Assembly: GCF_000003815.2 (NCBI RefSeq)
Contig: NC_049990.1
Location: 9,749,539 to 9,813,538 of the forward strand
Direction of reading: 5' to 3'
Origin: Branchiostoma floridae
Lineage: Eukaryota; Chordata; Leptocardii; Amphioxiformes; Branchiostomatidae
DNA: 64,000 nucleotides
This document shows positions 12,501-23,900 of this stretch, one piece after another. The translations under genes and the position numbers were made by a program. Position 1 is the first letter of the stretch. Every line of letters begins with the position of its first letter. A model generated the notes under the pieces. That model was given only the letters and a program-made list of their open reading frames with translations, was not told where the DNA came from and searched no databases.

Positions 12501-15500
12501 GTGGAGTCACATAGCTTCCAGTTAGAATTTTTATTTAGCCTGCTTCCTATTGAAGTGAAACACTGTTTGTCCAATCTAATGAAGGATAAATGCACAAAAA
12601 TAAAGTTGACATTGAAAGACAAGTGTCATCATGCATTTCAGTTTACTTTGTTCAACTGTATTGAAATATGTATCACTAGAATTTTGGCCAGCCTAAAAAA
12701 AAATACGAGAAAAAAAAAGATAATCCCTACCTACCGACCCTAATTTTTTCAGGACTGAAACAGGAAACACAACATTTTTTGCATTTTGCCGCCTTAGCGG
12801 CAAAATGCTCTGAGGCCAGAGTAGTCGCCGTTGTGATGTTGAGATGAACGGACCTGTTCAATTCATGCCAAACATTTGTATACCTTCTAAAACAGGCGTT
12901 TCTTCAACATGGTCGCATTAGCGCAGTGGTTAAATTTACGCATTCTAAACTAATGCACCCGGTTCGAATCCGGGGAGGTATTTTTTTCACCTTTTTTTTT
13001 TCTATTTTACATTCATTAAAATACTAATTTTTACATCCATTAGACCATACCAATTTAATTTGTTGGTTCTCGGAATCGCCGCTTCTATTTTTCCCAATTT
13101 CAAAAAAATCCAAAAAAAAATCCAAAAAAAATCCCTGTAACGTTACGGTAACGCAAGTTGCTGGACTTGAAACAAACTTTGGTTCAGTTGAAAATAAAAG
13201 AACTTCTGAAACTAGTACTGGACTTGCAAAATAACTATCACCTGCTTATGTTCTCCTTTATGTTGTAAATCATCGAAAACCACCCATAGATCGCTAAATT
13301 TGTGCTTGAAAAAGACGAAAATGTTGCAGTGGGACAAACAAAATGGCAGCTGCCATATTTGGAAATGGCTTGGCCAATGCTGCCATATTTGGAAATGGCT
13401 TGGCCAATGCTGCCATATTTGGAAATGGCTTTATTAATATGGAATGAGTACACTAACGCCCTCAAGCGATTTTTATTCAAACTGCAGCTTTTACAAAGAG
13501 AATACAATGATGTTTCAGGCACTATCTATTCTTTGGGGTGAAATTAAGTCAATTTATTGTTCTTGTTGCTACATTAGACATTATACTATGCTGAAAAAGT
13601 TTTTCAACCTTCTTAAAGGTTTTTAAAAGTTGTGTGTGTTGAAATACTCTATGTTTTTGTCTTTATTACTAAGCATTATTACAGCAATATTACTGTGAAT
13701 ACTTAAGCAATACTGATTGCACATAATTTTCCATTTGTATTGCTAAAATTCCACGTAAAGTGTATGAAAAAATGCAAATTTTGCATGTAAGTGTAACTGG
13801 ATCTACCACACATACATGTATACACCAGATTACTATTATTATCATTATATACCATTGGTTCTAGTCTGGAATTACGAACCTGAAACTTTGGACCTGACTG
13901 AACCCAGAGTTGTTGCAAGTTTTTTTTTCGCCCTGTCGCTTCAACTTTTTTCTGAAAAAATCCGAGAACCAACAAATTAAATTGGTATGGCCTTAAAATA
14001 CTAATGAACAATACTTTTGTACAGAACATTAAAACTGACCTTTGCACCTGTTCTACTGCATTTTTCCGCAGTTGGGATGTTTGAATGAACGAACCGTGAG
14101 ACGTGCGATACTCTGCGTATATGTTTCTTTCTAACTTTCCATAAAATGCCCATACAACATCTATATCACAGAATTACACAAGAACAAACTGATTTTCTCG
14201 AAAATAACTGCATACTGGATAACAAAAAGTTTCAGGAAACATATTCATTTTCATATTCCAGGACATAACTCATTTGCATATTTGTGAATCTCTCCATGCG
14301 CCCATATCAGGTTTTTTATTCTGTTCTATTTATATGACATTCTAATAACTAGAAAAAAAAACAGTCACACACGCAAACCTTGGCAAAATGCCAGCTTTTT
14401 TAAAAGCACTTGTTTTCCTAGGCCTTACTATCAAAATATAATGATAACTAGAAAGGCCGACATTTGCTTAAGAGCAAATACAGCATATTTCAGCCATACC
14501 CCTTCCCACGCAACATTGGACTGTTCCAAATCACTCCTGCGCAAAAATGGAACATCCTCTTAACAGTACATTATCCCCCAAAGTGGACTGGTATTGTGAA
14601 TTGATTCCAGGTAAAAACAGAGCTTGCTTCTATTTTTCAGAAAATGACAATAATCACACCTTCCATTCAGAAAATTTTCATCATGACTGAAAATTGTTGA
14701 ATGACTTCATGTAATGTCATTAACAATTTTCAGTACGATAACTAGGTGTAAGTTTAAAAAAGTATAAGCTCCTTGTGATGTGGGTACATTATTATTGCAG
14801 TGAACTTTTTTTATTCAAGTAGGGCATACGATTTAATAATTATCAAGCAGGTGCAGGTACTGTAGGAGCGTTTGTTTTCTTCAAGCTGTAAAACTGTTAA
14901 ACTGTTTTACTTTGTATGCAATCAGCCATCGAGCCTATTCTTATTTTAGTTTAACAACTTCCTGCCAGACCCGGAAGATACGATTGAACCTTGTCTGGTC
15001 AGTCTGTTCATACCCTGGCGCTGAGAGTGTTTTATTGGGCTGAAACTCTGGCAGTTTAAAGTTACTTACAATTTAAATGTTCAAAGTTTATGTCAAACAA
15101 CAACAGCACTAGGAAATGTGGCCACTATAGACAGGTGGTCACTATAGAGAAAATGCTTATCTATTGACTAGGAGCCATACGTTACACATGATTTCAGTAC
15201 ACTGATCATTAATCATATAAACATTGCACAGGTAAGCCAATTGTTTAGATGTACAATTAAGTTCAAATAATTCTGAAGAGAAATATTGATGAGAAAATAA
15301 TCATTCTCGCCACTGTCTAACTTATAATTACGTATCAAAACTAAACGCAGATTTTCTAACTAACGCACCTTTCGCCGACTTCATCAAAGGACCGCCGGCT
15401 ATCAATCAAACACGGCTGTTGATTAGACTTAGAGTTTCAAACAGTCATGTGCTGTGTGCCAGTTGACAGCGAACTTCATGCTACGTGATGTTTTACATTG

Positions 15501-18500
15501 CTTGAACCTTCTTTCCTACAGCGGTGCTTCTACAAAATATTTAGACTGTAACACTGAGTCCCACATGTTTTATAGAATAGAATTTGACGCAGAACAGCGT
15601 TTTTTTGCTGGGTATTTTTCTTGAAACATGTCCGTGGGAATATCAGCGAGGCGGCGACGTAGGGATATCAGACCGTCAACAAAAGTCGCACGGCGGCTAA
15701 CGGCGCAGCGAAGATACTAGCGCTATAAATAAGCGCTTCAACTAAGGATGGCAACCCGTACAATATTTTTGTATACTGTTGAGCTAAGTAAAGTTTGTTG
15801 TTTATGAGGTTTTAGTTGTCTTTGAAGCTTTGACCCGAAATATTTTAAAGTCAAACTGCTGAAGAGAAGTAAGTGACTGCTACGATTATCGTAGATATGG
15901 CCCTACAAAAACTGGTAAAAGAAGCCTTCTCAATAGTCTAAAATGCAAGAGCTTCCGGGGGGCTTCGCCCACCTGGGTCCCCCCCACAGTGGCCCTGCCC
16001 CTGGACCCCGCCAGGGACATTCGGCGGCCCCCGGACCCCTGTCCCACGCTTTGAAAAAATCCTGGCGAGAAGTCTGTACGGCCTGAGTCTTCAAGTTAAC
16101 GTATTGTGTGGTCCCGCTTATGAATATTAATTAGCCTTCGCTTTCCTCTTCGCTGATTGGCTGAACCATTAATTGAATTAACTCTTCCTGCCGGCTAGAC
16201 GCAGGTGCAGATGTCGGCTCTGTGGGGTGAACGTCCGAAAGGTCATGGCATGGAGAACGAAAGAAAACCAATTTCCCCTAAAAAAAGTGCTGTAATTAAG
16301 CCTTTTACAGTACTTTATGCCAAAAATTTTACTTGGATCATTTTACCAACTATCTTATGCCTATCTATACCAAATGTTACTCATACCAGGGTACAGGGGT
16401 GCAAAATATACCGTTATAAGACCGTCAACAACAGTCGCACGGAGCTAACAGCGCAGCGAAAATACCATCGCTAGCGTTTCCACTTTGGATAACAAGTTAT
16501 AAGTACTGTTGAAATTAGTAACGTTAAAGTTTGTTTTTAGTTGCCTTTGACGGTTTGACCTGAAATAGTGTTACGCTAAACTCCTGAAGAGAAGTTAAGT
16601 GACTGCTGCGATTATCATAGATATGCCCCAAAGAACTGATAACATGCATTGGCATAATACCGGTCATAAGCCTCATACCGGTCGATTAAAAATAGTGGAA
16701 CTTAAAGAGATCTACACATGCAACAATAGTTATTTCTGAGGTATGCACACTTCAGACATCTAGGTGTCCAATACATAATTTACAAAGTATCGATAACAAT
16801 GCATTCGAAGACAACAAGGCCAAAAGTTTTCAGGTCATTTTCGGGGCAGGCGAGCTCGTCGTGGGACAAACACACTGTCACGTTCATCGCCAGATTTGTA
16901 GATAATAATCACATGTGCTCACGGCACAAGACGAGCATGATTCAACAGCAATCTTGAATTTCTTTTGGTGACCTACAACTCGTGCAAAAGTGTGAGGAAC
17001 CGTTGCATTATAGCCCGGATCTACGACTGAATGGGTCAAATTGAACGTACGCCGCCATTTTCCCGCCATTTTTAATGCTACGGCCAGCAGTAAAGTTTTA
17101 CGTCATAGCGGTTATGACGGACCAAAATTAAATGAAAATTCTTGTCAGTATACGCCCATTTTCTCATGACTTTTTGTATGCTCATGCAGATTTTTGTTTT
17201 GTGCAACTACTAACAGGAAAGAAAGGAACAACAGAGGATGTATAAAGGTACACAGCGGCAGTTAATTGTGCCGTGTTTCGTTCGGCCGGTATAGTGCACC
17301 CCCTTCCAACCACGCGCCCGTTCTCCGTGCAATTCCGCGGTGTGTTCCAATTACGATATTATGTTTTTAGCAGGACCAGAGAGACAAAATAATTTACACA
17401 GAAGAAGTGGCAAAGGTAAGCTGTAACAGCAACATGTAACTGGAGAAGATGATGCGTTGATCATTTGCCAAATTCCTCTTCGCTGATTGGCTAGGTCTTT
17501 GATTCAATTAACTCTCCGGCTGACGCGCACAGGTGTGGCTCTGTGCGGGGTCACGGAAGGTCACGTCAGGAGGCCAAAAGAAAACAAATTTCCCCTCAGA
17601 AAAGTGCCAAAATTAATCATTTTAAAGTTGTTTATGTCAAAAATTTTACTTGAATCTTGTTACTAAGTATCTAATGCCTATCTATACCAAATTTCAGGTC
17701 ATTTAATTGTAATACCAGGGTACAGGAGCCAAAAGTGTCCTTTTTTTGGTCAAAAATTGGCCAAAAATCGCAAAAATAAGCATTTTGTTGTACTGTACAC
17801 CAAAAGTGTTATTGAATTTATATGGGGGCATTATCAAGGCACATCTGTGTCAAATTTCAGCTCATTTGGTTGTAATACCAGGGTACAGGGGCCAAAAGTG
17901 TCCTTTTTTGGTCAAAAATTGGTCAAAAAATCGCAAAAATAAGCATTTTGTTGTACTGTACACCAAAAGTGTTATTGAATTTATATGGGGGCATTATCAA
18001 GGCACATCTCTGTCAAATTTCAGCTCATTTGGTTGTAATACCAGGGTACAGGGGCCAAAAGTGTCCTTTTTTGGTCAAAAATTGGTCAAAAAATCGCAAA
18101 AATAAGCATTTTGTTGTACTGTACACCAAAAGTGTTATCGAATTTATATGGGGGCATTATCAAGGCACATCTCTGTCAAATTTCAGTTCATTTGGTTGTA
18201 ATACCAGGGTACAGGGGCCAAAATATACAGTTTTGGTCTAAAATTGACCAAAAAATCTCAATAAAATCATTTTAGAGGCAGATATGAAAAAACTGAGAAA
18301 AAAGCATCAAGGTATTAGCCCATTCTACCCCTGTGCCAAATTTCAGGTCATTCGGTCCAGGAACGGCGGAGATGAATCACTTTGAAGATTTGACAGGAGA
18401 AAGAAAGAAGAAAGAAGAAAGAAACATTACGAATACAATATATTTCACCATACTATGTATGGCTGAAATATAATAAGAAGTATTATGTTAGTGTGGTACA

Positions 18501-19980
18501 AGGTCAGGCTTTGTGAAAATATGCTCATGATATTAATGCCTCTTTTAGTATGATATTCCAACTGACTTGACTTGTGTGTACATGATAATGTATGTCTTTC
18601 TTTACCTTTTAGAACGAGGTCCTTCTGGGCTGGATTTATTTCCAAAGATCTACATAGAACAGAGAGAAAATGCACAATTGGTTACATTTTTGTTTAATTA
18701 GGATATTCCTGCAAAATTAGCATAAGAGAGACATTTCTCATTGTCCTGTTCACATAATAAACATGATTAAGCATTCAAAATTCCTCACTATAAATGTACT
18801 ATAGATCTACAAGTAGATTTCATGGTCACATTTTCCTGCCTAAAAATTTGGTACTACACATTTTCTTACATCCTTTAGGAATTTTTTTTTTTCACATGCA
18901 AATTTTTCACAAGAAGAAAACCCATTCCTTTCCAACCTACCTAATGACTTGTATCAAATAGAAACTAAATATGTGTATTAAATAAAAAGCTATTGTATCT
19001 AGTTTGCTGTGTAAAGTAGCAAAGCCCACCTTTTATAACAGCCTAGTGCCTTGCTGTGTTCCTGTGAGGTTTCCCACAGCTGGCCCATGAACCTGTGGGC
19101 TTTGGCATCGTTGTTACTCACTCCGATGTACCCTGCTAGGTACCTGGTCACAAAGAGAGAGAGAGAGAGGTTTCAACTTAATAAAGATATCATCAGTTAT
19201 CGTGACATATGATTCAAAACCTCTAGTACTAGACTTTGATCAGCAGAACAAGTGCTTGTAGTGACGATTTAAAATTTCTTGAATCATCTTAGACGAACAA
19301 ACTCCCTGGAAAAACGTAACATATTTTGACTGACATAATTATATGAACAGCAAACATCTTTATGTTAAAGACACCTTTGTTGAAAGATGAATTTTGATTT
19401 GACTTGAGCTCTTGCAAGTGTGGCCTGTAGGAAATCTTAGAATAATACAAAACAAAGATGACGAGTTTTACAGTACTTACTTTCTGGCCTGGTCATACTC
19501 TTTGGCTTCAAAGTAGAGCCTGGCGATACCATATCCTTTCAGCGCTTTCTGTAGGGGTAGGTAAAGCAACTGTCATGATCAACAAGTCTTTATCAATCAA
19601 CATACGGTGTATCTATAATTTCGTTCTTGTTCTGTTTTTGTCTATCTGCCGAGGTATCGGCAACTACTGACATGTATCTCATCAGTGTTAATTTGCAGAT
19701 TAAAATTTCAGGCTAGCTACTCTATTTGTGTCTTGACACAATGATTTACAAATCGTAATCAACCATAAGAAAGGCTGCTTAAGTGTACTGAGTATTTTGC
19801 AATCCATGCAAGTGATATTTAAATCCATGATTCACAAAGAAAATTCTTTCAGTTTCGGTGCCCCCCTCCCTCAAGTCAAAATGACGACGTATGAAAAATG
19901 TCACGCACCTCTCTCGGGTTGTGCACGTTGCGTTCCACTTTGGCAACATGCTTGTCCACTTCTCTCTTACTTCGTATCAT
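1..19980 (-). CDS. RANBP2: RANBP2/Nup358 nucleoporin, 5' part (runs off left edge)
   Basis: Large cytoplasmic-filament nucleoporin that binds Ran and takes part in nuclear transport and sumoylation. Coding exons in transcript order: 19909-19980, 19481-19548, 19030-19143, 18606-18649, 12105-12277, 11625-11786, 11033-11172, 10148-10292, 9520-9694, 8936-9015, 8360-8495, 8040-8129, 7395-7492, 6800-6972, 6086-6209, 5737-5858, 5244-5442, 4634-4789, 4097-4255, 3565-3702, then one large exon 1-3105 still open at the edge. All junction phases agree, giving 856 + 1035 codons. The start MIRSKREVDKHVAKVE matches the vertebrate N terminus (MRRSKADVERYIASVQ); exons 2-5 encode the TPR-rich region (KALKGYGIARLYFEAKEYD, SLEINPAQKDLVLK). 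The large exon holds a Ran-binding domain, three zinc fingers and FG repeats. Exon 8 ends in a GC donor (CAG|GCAAGT). Later Ran-binding domains, the SUMO ligase region and any cyclophilin domain would lie outside the window. Family assignment is very secure; some exon edges are by eye. Confidence 0.95.
505..855 (-). other. Three RanBP2-type zinc fingers in the RANBP2 large exon
   Basis: Three near-identical modules of the form KPGSW-[DE]-C-x2-C-x10-C-x2-C-x-TPKPGT occur at about 785-850, 645-710 and 512-575 (transcript order high to low). The Cys pairs read CEAC/CMSC, CPAC/CETC and CPTC/CLAC. Such fingers bind Ran, and in RANBP2 they lie C-terminal to the first Ran-binding domain. Just N-terminal, at about 890-1000, is a Ser-Pro/Lys-Pro linker made of short SPxKP repeats. 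Vertebrate RANBP2 has more fingers (eight in human), so this is a short array. Confidence 0.93.
1045..1455 (-). other. Ran-binding domain (RanBD1) in the RANBP2 large exon
   Basis: In the minus frame the stretch opens with GIHFEPIVTLPDNVEL, continues through ELFVHRAKLFRFD, WKERGLGNIKIL, RFRILMRRDQVLKICCNHYI and NAGSNRSWVWVAMDFAEE, and closes with QFAVRFKEVETAQEFKN. These are the hallmark segments of RanBP1-type Ran-binding domains, which clasp Ran-GTP. It is the first such domain of the protein, at roughly residues 1407-1543, upstream of the zinc fingers as in vertebrate RANBP2. Confidence 0.95.
5057..5200. repeat. Dispersed intronic repeat, copy 1, with 15-bp triplication
   Basis: About 130 bp in RANBP2 intron 17 starts with TCACCTGACAAGGAAACTCC and ends near GTAGTTGTGTGTAT. 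A related copy lies at 9338-9460 in intron 9, same orientation. In this copy the 15-mer TGATATCTACCAGGT is present three times head to tail (5081-5125), while the other copy has one. Family unknown. Confidence 0.75.
9338..9460. repeat. Dispersed intronic repeat, copy 2
   Basis: Second copy of the repeat at 5057-5200, with the same order of landmarks: TGACAAGGAAACTCCA, ATCTACCAGGTTGAT, AAGCTTCCCAA and GTAGTTGTGTGTAT. It shows that the two RANBP2 introns carry the same dispersed family and are not simply related by exon duplication. Confidence 0.7.
11355..11450. repeat. GGTGGTC-type short repeats in RANBP2 intron 6
   Basis: Short degenerate motifs (AAGTGGTCAC, CAGGTGGTCC, GAGGTGGTCAC) recur here, again at about 11860-11975 (AGTGGTCACC, CCATAGTGGTT) and at about 15118-15155 (GTGGCCACTATAGACAGG). 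They look like remnants of one dispersed low-complexity family. No gene or terminal repeats are visible. Confidence 0.45.
12424..12780. mobile_element. MITE-like element with perfect 24-bp terminal inverted repeats
   Basis: The left end (12424-12447, reading AAAAAATGTTGTGTTTCC...) is the exact reverse complement of the right end (12757-12780). The 357-bp interior is AT-rich and has no long reading frame. Blocks of CCTACCTACC-type sequence lie just inside both ends. A non-autonomous DNA transposon is the likeliest reading; no clear target duplication is seen, so the superfamily is open. Confidence 0.65.
12781..12808. repeat. Perfect 12-bp-arm hairpin abutting the MITE-like element
   Basis: GCATTTTGCCGC and its exact complement flank a four-base CTTA loop. 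The hairpin starts at the base after the right end of the preceding inverted-repeat element. It may be the end of another element or a piece of a composite one. Confidence 0.7.
12911..12980 (+). tRNA. tRNA-like sequence (pseudogene or SINE head)
   Basis: The segment has a box A-like TTAGCGCAGTGG, a perfect 5-bp anticodon-type stem (GCATT/AATGC) around the loop CTAAACT, a box B GGTTCGAATCC within a paired CCCGG/CCGGG T arm, and a T-run just after it. The 5' and 3' acceptor strands pair poorly and the D stem is weak. It is more probably a decayed tRNA or the head of a tRNA-derived SINE than a working gene. The loop would give anticodon AAA, which is unusual. Confidence 0.4.
13016..14005. mobile_element. 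Inverted-repeat element with flanking direct repeats in RANBP2 intron 4
   Basis: A perfect 30-bp inverted repeat occurs at 13045-13074 (begins CCATACCAATTTAATTTG) and 13961-13990. Outside it the 13-mer TTAAAATACTAAT is present in direct orientation at 13016-13028 and 13993-14005. The unit looks like a ~950-bp non-autonomous insertion. Spacing between direct and inverted repeats differs on the two sides (16 versus 2 bases), so the exact element ends are not certain. Confidence 0.55.
13351..13430. repeat. 30-bp tandem repeat, 2.7 copies
   Basis: The unit begins TGCCATATTTGGAAATGGCT and continues TGGCCAATGC; two whole copies are followed by a 20-base partial one. It lies inside the inverted-repeat element at 13016-14005 and the copies are identical, suggesting recent expansion. 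Confidence 0.9.
15675..17730. repeat. Diverged tandem duplication of a two-part repeat module
   Basis: Part X (marker AGACCGTCAACAA, then TCGCACGG and GCGCAGCGAA) is at 15675-15915 and again at 16420-16640. Part Y (markers CTCTTCGCTGATTGGCT, ATGCCTATCTATACCAAAT, ATACCAGGGTACAGG) is at 16135-16420 and again at 17465-17730. The order X-Y-X-Y implies a tandem duplication of a module of unknown family, since diverged. Between the first X and Y lies a GC-rich tract at about 15950-16050 (CTTCCGGGGGGCTTCGCCC and many C runs) unlike the AT-rich surroundings. No open protein frame is convincing. Confidence 0.65.
17748..18370. repeat. 163-bp tandem repeat array
   Basis: Units start GGTCAAAAATTGG at 17748, 17910 and 18073, with a diverged start at 18235, giving periods of 162-163 bp. 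Each unit includes TGTACTGTACACCAAAAGTG, TATGGGGGCATTATCAAGG and ATACCAGGGTACAGGGG. The array grows out of part Y of the preceding duplication and shares its last motif. Overlapping reading frames of 60-119 residues here are products of the repeat and not genes. Confidence 0.85.
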
Positions 19981-20542
19981 CTTGGTGAAGTTCGCCTCCA
20001 AGATATCGATTATAAGGGCGAAAACAGCGTATAAATCGGGTCGGAAATAATTTTGGCGCAACCGGGATTCAAACCGGCGGCCATGTGTGTCAAATTACGC
20101 ATGCGTGGATGAAACGATTAGGAAATGGGTATCTTAATAAGGAAAATAAAAAAAAGTAGACATATAAATCTTTCATTTCTGAAATACTCATTTAAAAGAA
20201 AACCTGTACTGACTAAGGATTAGATTTTGATACTTATTTGACTTAGTTTTAGCGATTGATACACCATAAAAGTAATAAAAACATAGGTATTCTGTATCAA
20301 AATAATAATACGCACCCTCTCATAAGTGGCATAGTCTTCAGGCTGACAGTTTTAAAAATGATTTATTTATCTATCTATTTATACGATTGAGCCAAACCTG
20401 TAAATTATCAAAACAGTCGATAAGATACCATATTTGAAACTTTAAAAATCGCTTTTCCTCTTTTCAAATAGAAAACATAAATATGCATTTTTGTTCCCAA
20501 ACTAGTATCAACCAGACCGCTTCACAAGTATCAAACCTTCCT

Positions 20543-20580
20543 ATTGGTTAGAAATTTCGCGGGAAATTCTAACAGCCAAT
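20543..20580. promoter_or_regulatory. E2F-like palindrome between inverted CCAAT boxes (divergent promoter)
   Basis: A near-palindrome contains TTTCGCGGGAAA, an E2F-type site, bounded by ATTGG at 20543-20547 and CCAAT at 20576-20580. It lies about 565 bp from the RANBP2 start codon and about 345 bp from the PABIR start codon, which face away from each other. E2F plus NF-Y (CCAAT) sites are a known combination in cell-cycle promoters. The sites are seen; shared use by both genes is inferred. Confidence 0.6.
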
Positions 20581-20924
20581 CACTGGTAATTTAACAACAA
20601 AAGCTGCCTGCCGGCTGGAGCATGCGCAATGCCGGAAAAATTGCCAAAACATCAAAATCTCAAGTTTCCATGGAACGAGTAATTTTGCCAGTTCTTGTTG
20701 TCCGTCGTCAGTCTTTGACTTTGTTTTTGTACAGAATTTCGTTAACTCTGGGGCAGATGGCCCGGAATTTTGGAGGCGTGGCCGCTTTGTGAGGTCGAGG
20801 CGGCGCCGTGAACTCGACTGATCCCTGACAGAAAAGGGCGACGCCGGCCCCCTTCTTGTCAAAGACATTTCTTTCACAAAAAGACGTCGAAATTTTCGTT
20901 GCTGTTGGGAGTTGAAGTTTGCAG

Positions 20925-23900
20925 ATGGCGAGTAGTGTGAGTAGGATGGAGGTAGAGCCGTCTCCTCAGGCGGAGCCGTGCTTGGAAGACGGCAACGGGG
21001 GAAGCCAACTCCGCCGCTCCAACAGTGCCCCGATGATCAACAAACAAAGGTGAGGAAAAACTTGTCACTCCCCCGCCCCCCTCCCCCTCATCATCATAGT
21101 TCAATACTATACACTTGTTAGTTTCTATTCTTAAAACAAGTCCGTATGCCCCACACGAAAAAAATGGTAGCCAGAACTATTTGAGCCTATGATTTATGTG
21201 TTAACGTTATATGTAAATAAAAATATGAACTTGTTCAAGTTGTTGTTGTTGTTACAATTTGTTGAGGTTTTACTGAGGTGTTTACCATTTTCGCCATCCA
21301 CACATCATAGATTTTCATTTTTGCTTCTTGCACTGATGGATACCCATAACTGTGTGAATGTCAAAAGAACATTTTGTCACCCTGTAATTTTCACCCTATC
21401 TTTGCCCTTGTCACTTTGACACATAATCAAATTACGTTCTTGGATCTGATTGATTGTGATTATAAACATTTTGCAAGCACGTAATATGTCAAATTAGTGA
21501 GGAGCTGTTTTATCATAGATATATATGTCACAATAGAGATAATGTCAACAGTACCCTGATTGCAATGATTTTCACCGGACGCCTTTTCGAATTCCAGTGA
21601 CCACACACCAGTGTTTCAACCAGTGGTAACGCCGCGTGTCAGGCGGTTTAGCGCTAGCGTGGTCAACAATGGAGGCAGCGTAAGTCGTGTTTCTCAGAGT
21701 GACTACAGATAATAATCATAGATTGCATTGGACAATCTAGATTTTTCACAGATTTTCTAATGCTTAGTTGAAACATGTAGAATTGATGTAATTCTAATGC
21801 AGATTTGCAGTATGAGGTCCAAGCAACATTCAATGTGTACATCACTTGTTATTGCACTGAAATTGTGTTCACCAAATGATTGCAGCATTGCTTTTCTTTG
21901 TATCTTTTCTATAGCCCAATGCAGTGTCTCCTCCCATAAGGATTGGGCACAGAATCTCACAACTGAAAAGAGTAAGTATTGTCTATCAAGTTTGTCACTG
22001 TAGGTTTAAGATGTAATGTAATTTTGGGTGATTTTTGTGATTTTTTGGGGGTCATTTTTATAAAAGATACAACTGACACTGCCTCACTGACACATTGCAG
22101 GAAGAGGGGATGAGTGTTTCTGATCGAGAAACGGAGCATGAAAGGTGGGTACATACTTTCTCTTACATTGAACAGACTAAGTCTTGCTCTGTAAGTATGT
22201 GCTGACATCTCAGAGACAGACTGTCACGAGTGGAAGTTTCCTTCTGAGTTTGCAAGCCCCTGTCAAACATTGCACTACATAGGGTGCTGTAGGGCAGGTG
22301 TGTGGCCGTACGAGTATGTACTCTCTGGACAGAGGCATGCTAGATGCTTCAGACCTTTACCAACTCCGCCCACGACTAATTCAACCAAGTCGGTCCAACT
22401 TCACCCAAGACCCCAACACCAACCCTGCCTAACCTTGGCAGAATTGTCAGGTGTAGGGCTGGGTATCGGTACAGCGTACCGGTACAAAACCGGTTTTTCT
22501 TATTGGACCGGTCCAGAAAAACCGGACCTGAAAAAATTAGGTGGACCGGATGTTGGACCGATTAGAAAATTAACATATTATTTTATAAGGCATTCATACG
22601 TTTTGGCGCTTGCAGTTGGAAGAAAATGACAAGAGTGAAGTAGAGTAGAGTTTATAGTAATTTCTACCAATGTTTACAGTCAATCGTACAGGTGCAGTTA
22701 GCGTTGTAGTATTTTAAAACGCCAGTGTTATGTCTAATACTCCACCAAACAGATTTCTTTGTAGTGAAATGGACCATTGGTATGAGTCATACTGAATCAG
22801 GTCCAGGTTCAGGTCCGGACCTGGACCTGATCCTCTGAACTGGACCTGGACCTGAATTTTCTGTACCGGTACCCAGCCCTAGTCAGGTGTGTTGGGTGTA
22901 GCTGACTAGGCTGAGTTGGTAAAGGGCCATTCCCACAGTAGTAGAATCTCTACTGGATACTACTAAAAGGAACCTAGACTAGATGAATCATGCAGCCAAA
23001 AAGCTATTTCCCAACCGCGGGCACTGGGCCCAGAAATTTCATGAAAACAGGGCTGCACCTTTCCTCCACCCATTAGTGAGAAGATGATTACAGCCTTGCC
23101 TATGTGTCTGTGATGCACATTGCCGCAGTGCACATGTACACTAGGAGTTAACCAGTCATGACCCTGATAAGTGCTGTCAAGCTCTGCATGTCAACATGGT
23201 AACTTGAACCCTGTACACTTACCATTCAGCACATGTTTGTACAGTATGGCTGGAATGCAACCTTGAGATTCTTTGGTGCTAATTCCATAGTAGACAATAG
23301 ACGAGATGGAATTCTTTAATGATTTGTTATTTGGAAAGATGTGGTAAGGATATATGCTTCATTTGTTAGCAAATGTTCACCATTTAATATTCTGATGTGC
23401 TTGTTGATTCCAGAGAGATGCACTCTGTCATGCAAATGAGCCAGTCCTGGGAGGAGACCAGTTTGGTATGCAAGCATTTTTGTATCTTATTTATTGATCT
23501 ATGTATTATTTTTTATGAACCATCATATCCTGCCAGTCAACACTGCAGAGCAAAGAGTCTCTCATGTAGAATGTAGCAGGTATTTTTGTATACATTTGTT
23601 GGATCATTATTATTTTTCTTGCTTCCTCCAGAGGGACAAGTTCATGCAGTCCTTCTCCGAGGAGAAAGGGGGCCTGAACAGTTCGTCGGACTCCAGTACC
23701 AAGACAGTGACTCCGCCCACCTCCCTCCCCATGTCACCTTCCAGCCGATTTGCTGAACCTCTCACCATCCTGCCTGCATCCCTGCCTCTGTCATCGAGCC
23801 CCTCCCCCACCAGAATTCCTAATAAGGTAAGGCCTCCATTTTGAGCTCCTTCACCCTCCAAAGTACCAAATAAAGTAAAGAACTGCCTCTTTGCCATTGT

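Noticed and set aside
17746-18241. Overlapping plus-strand frames of 61-119 residues
   Set aside because: Generated by the 163-bp tandem repeat; same sequence in each frame.
20030-20065. tRNA T-arm-like sequence on the minus strand near the RANBP2 start
   Set aside because: Only a 3' half-like GGTTTGAATCC arm is seen, with no 5' half.
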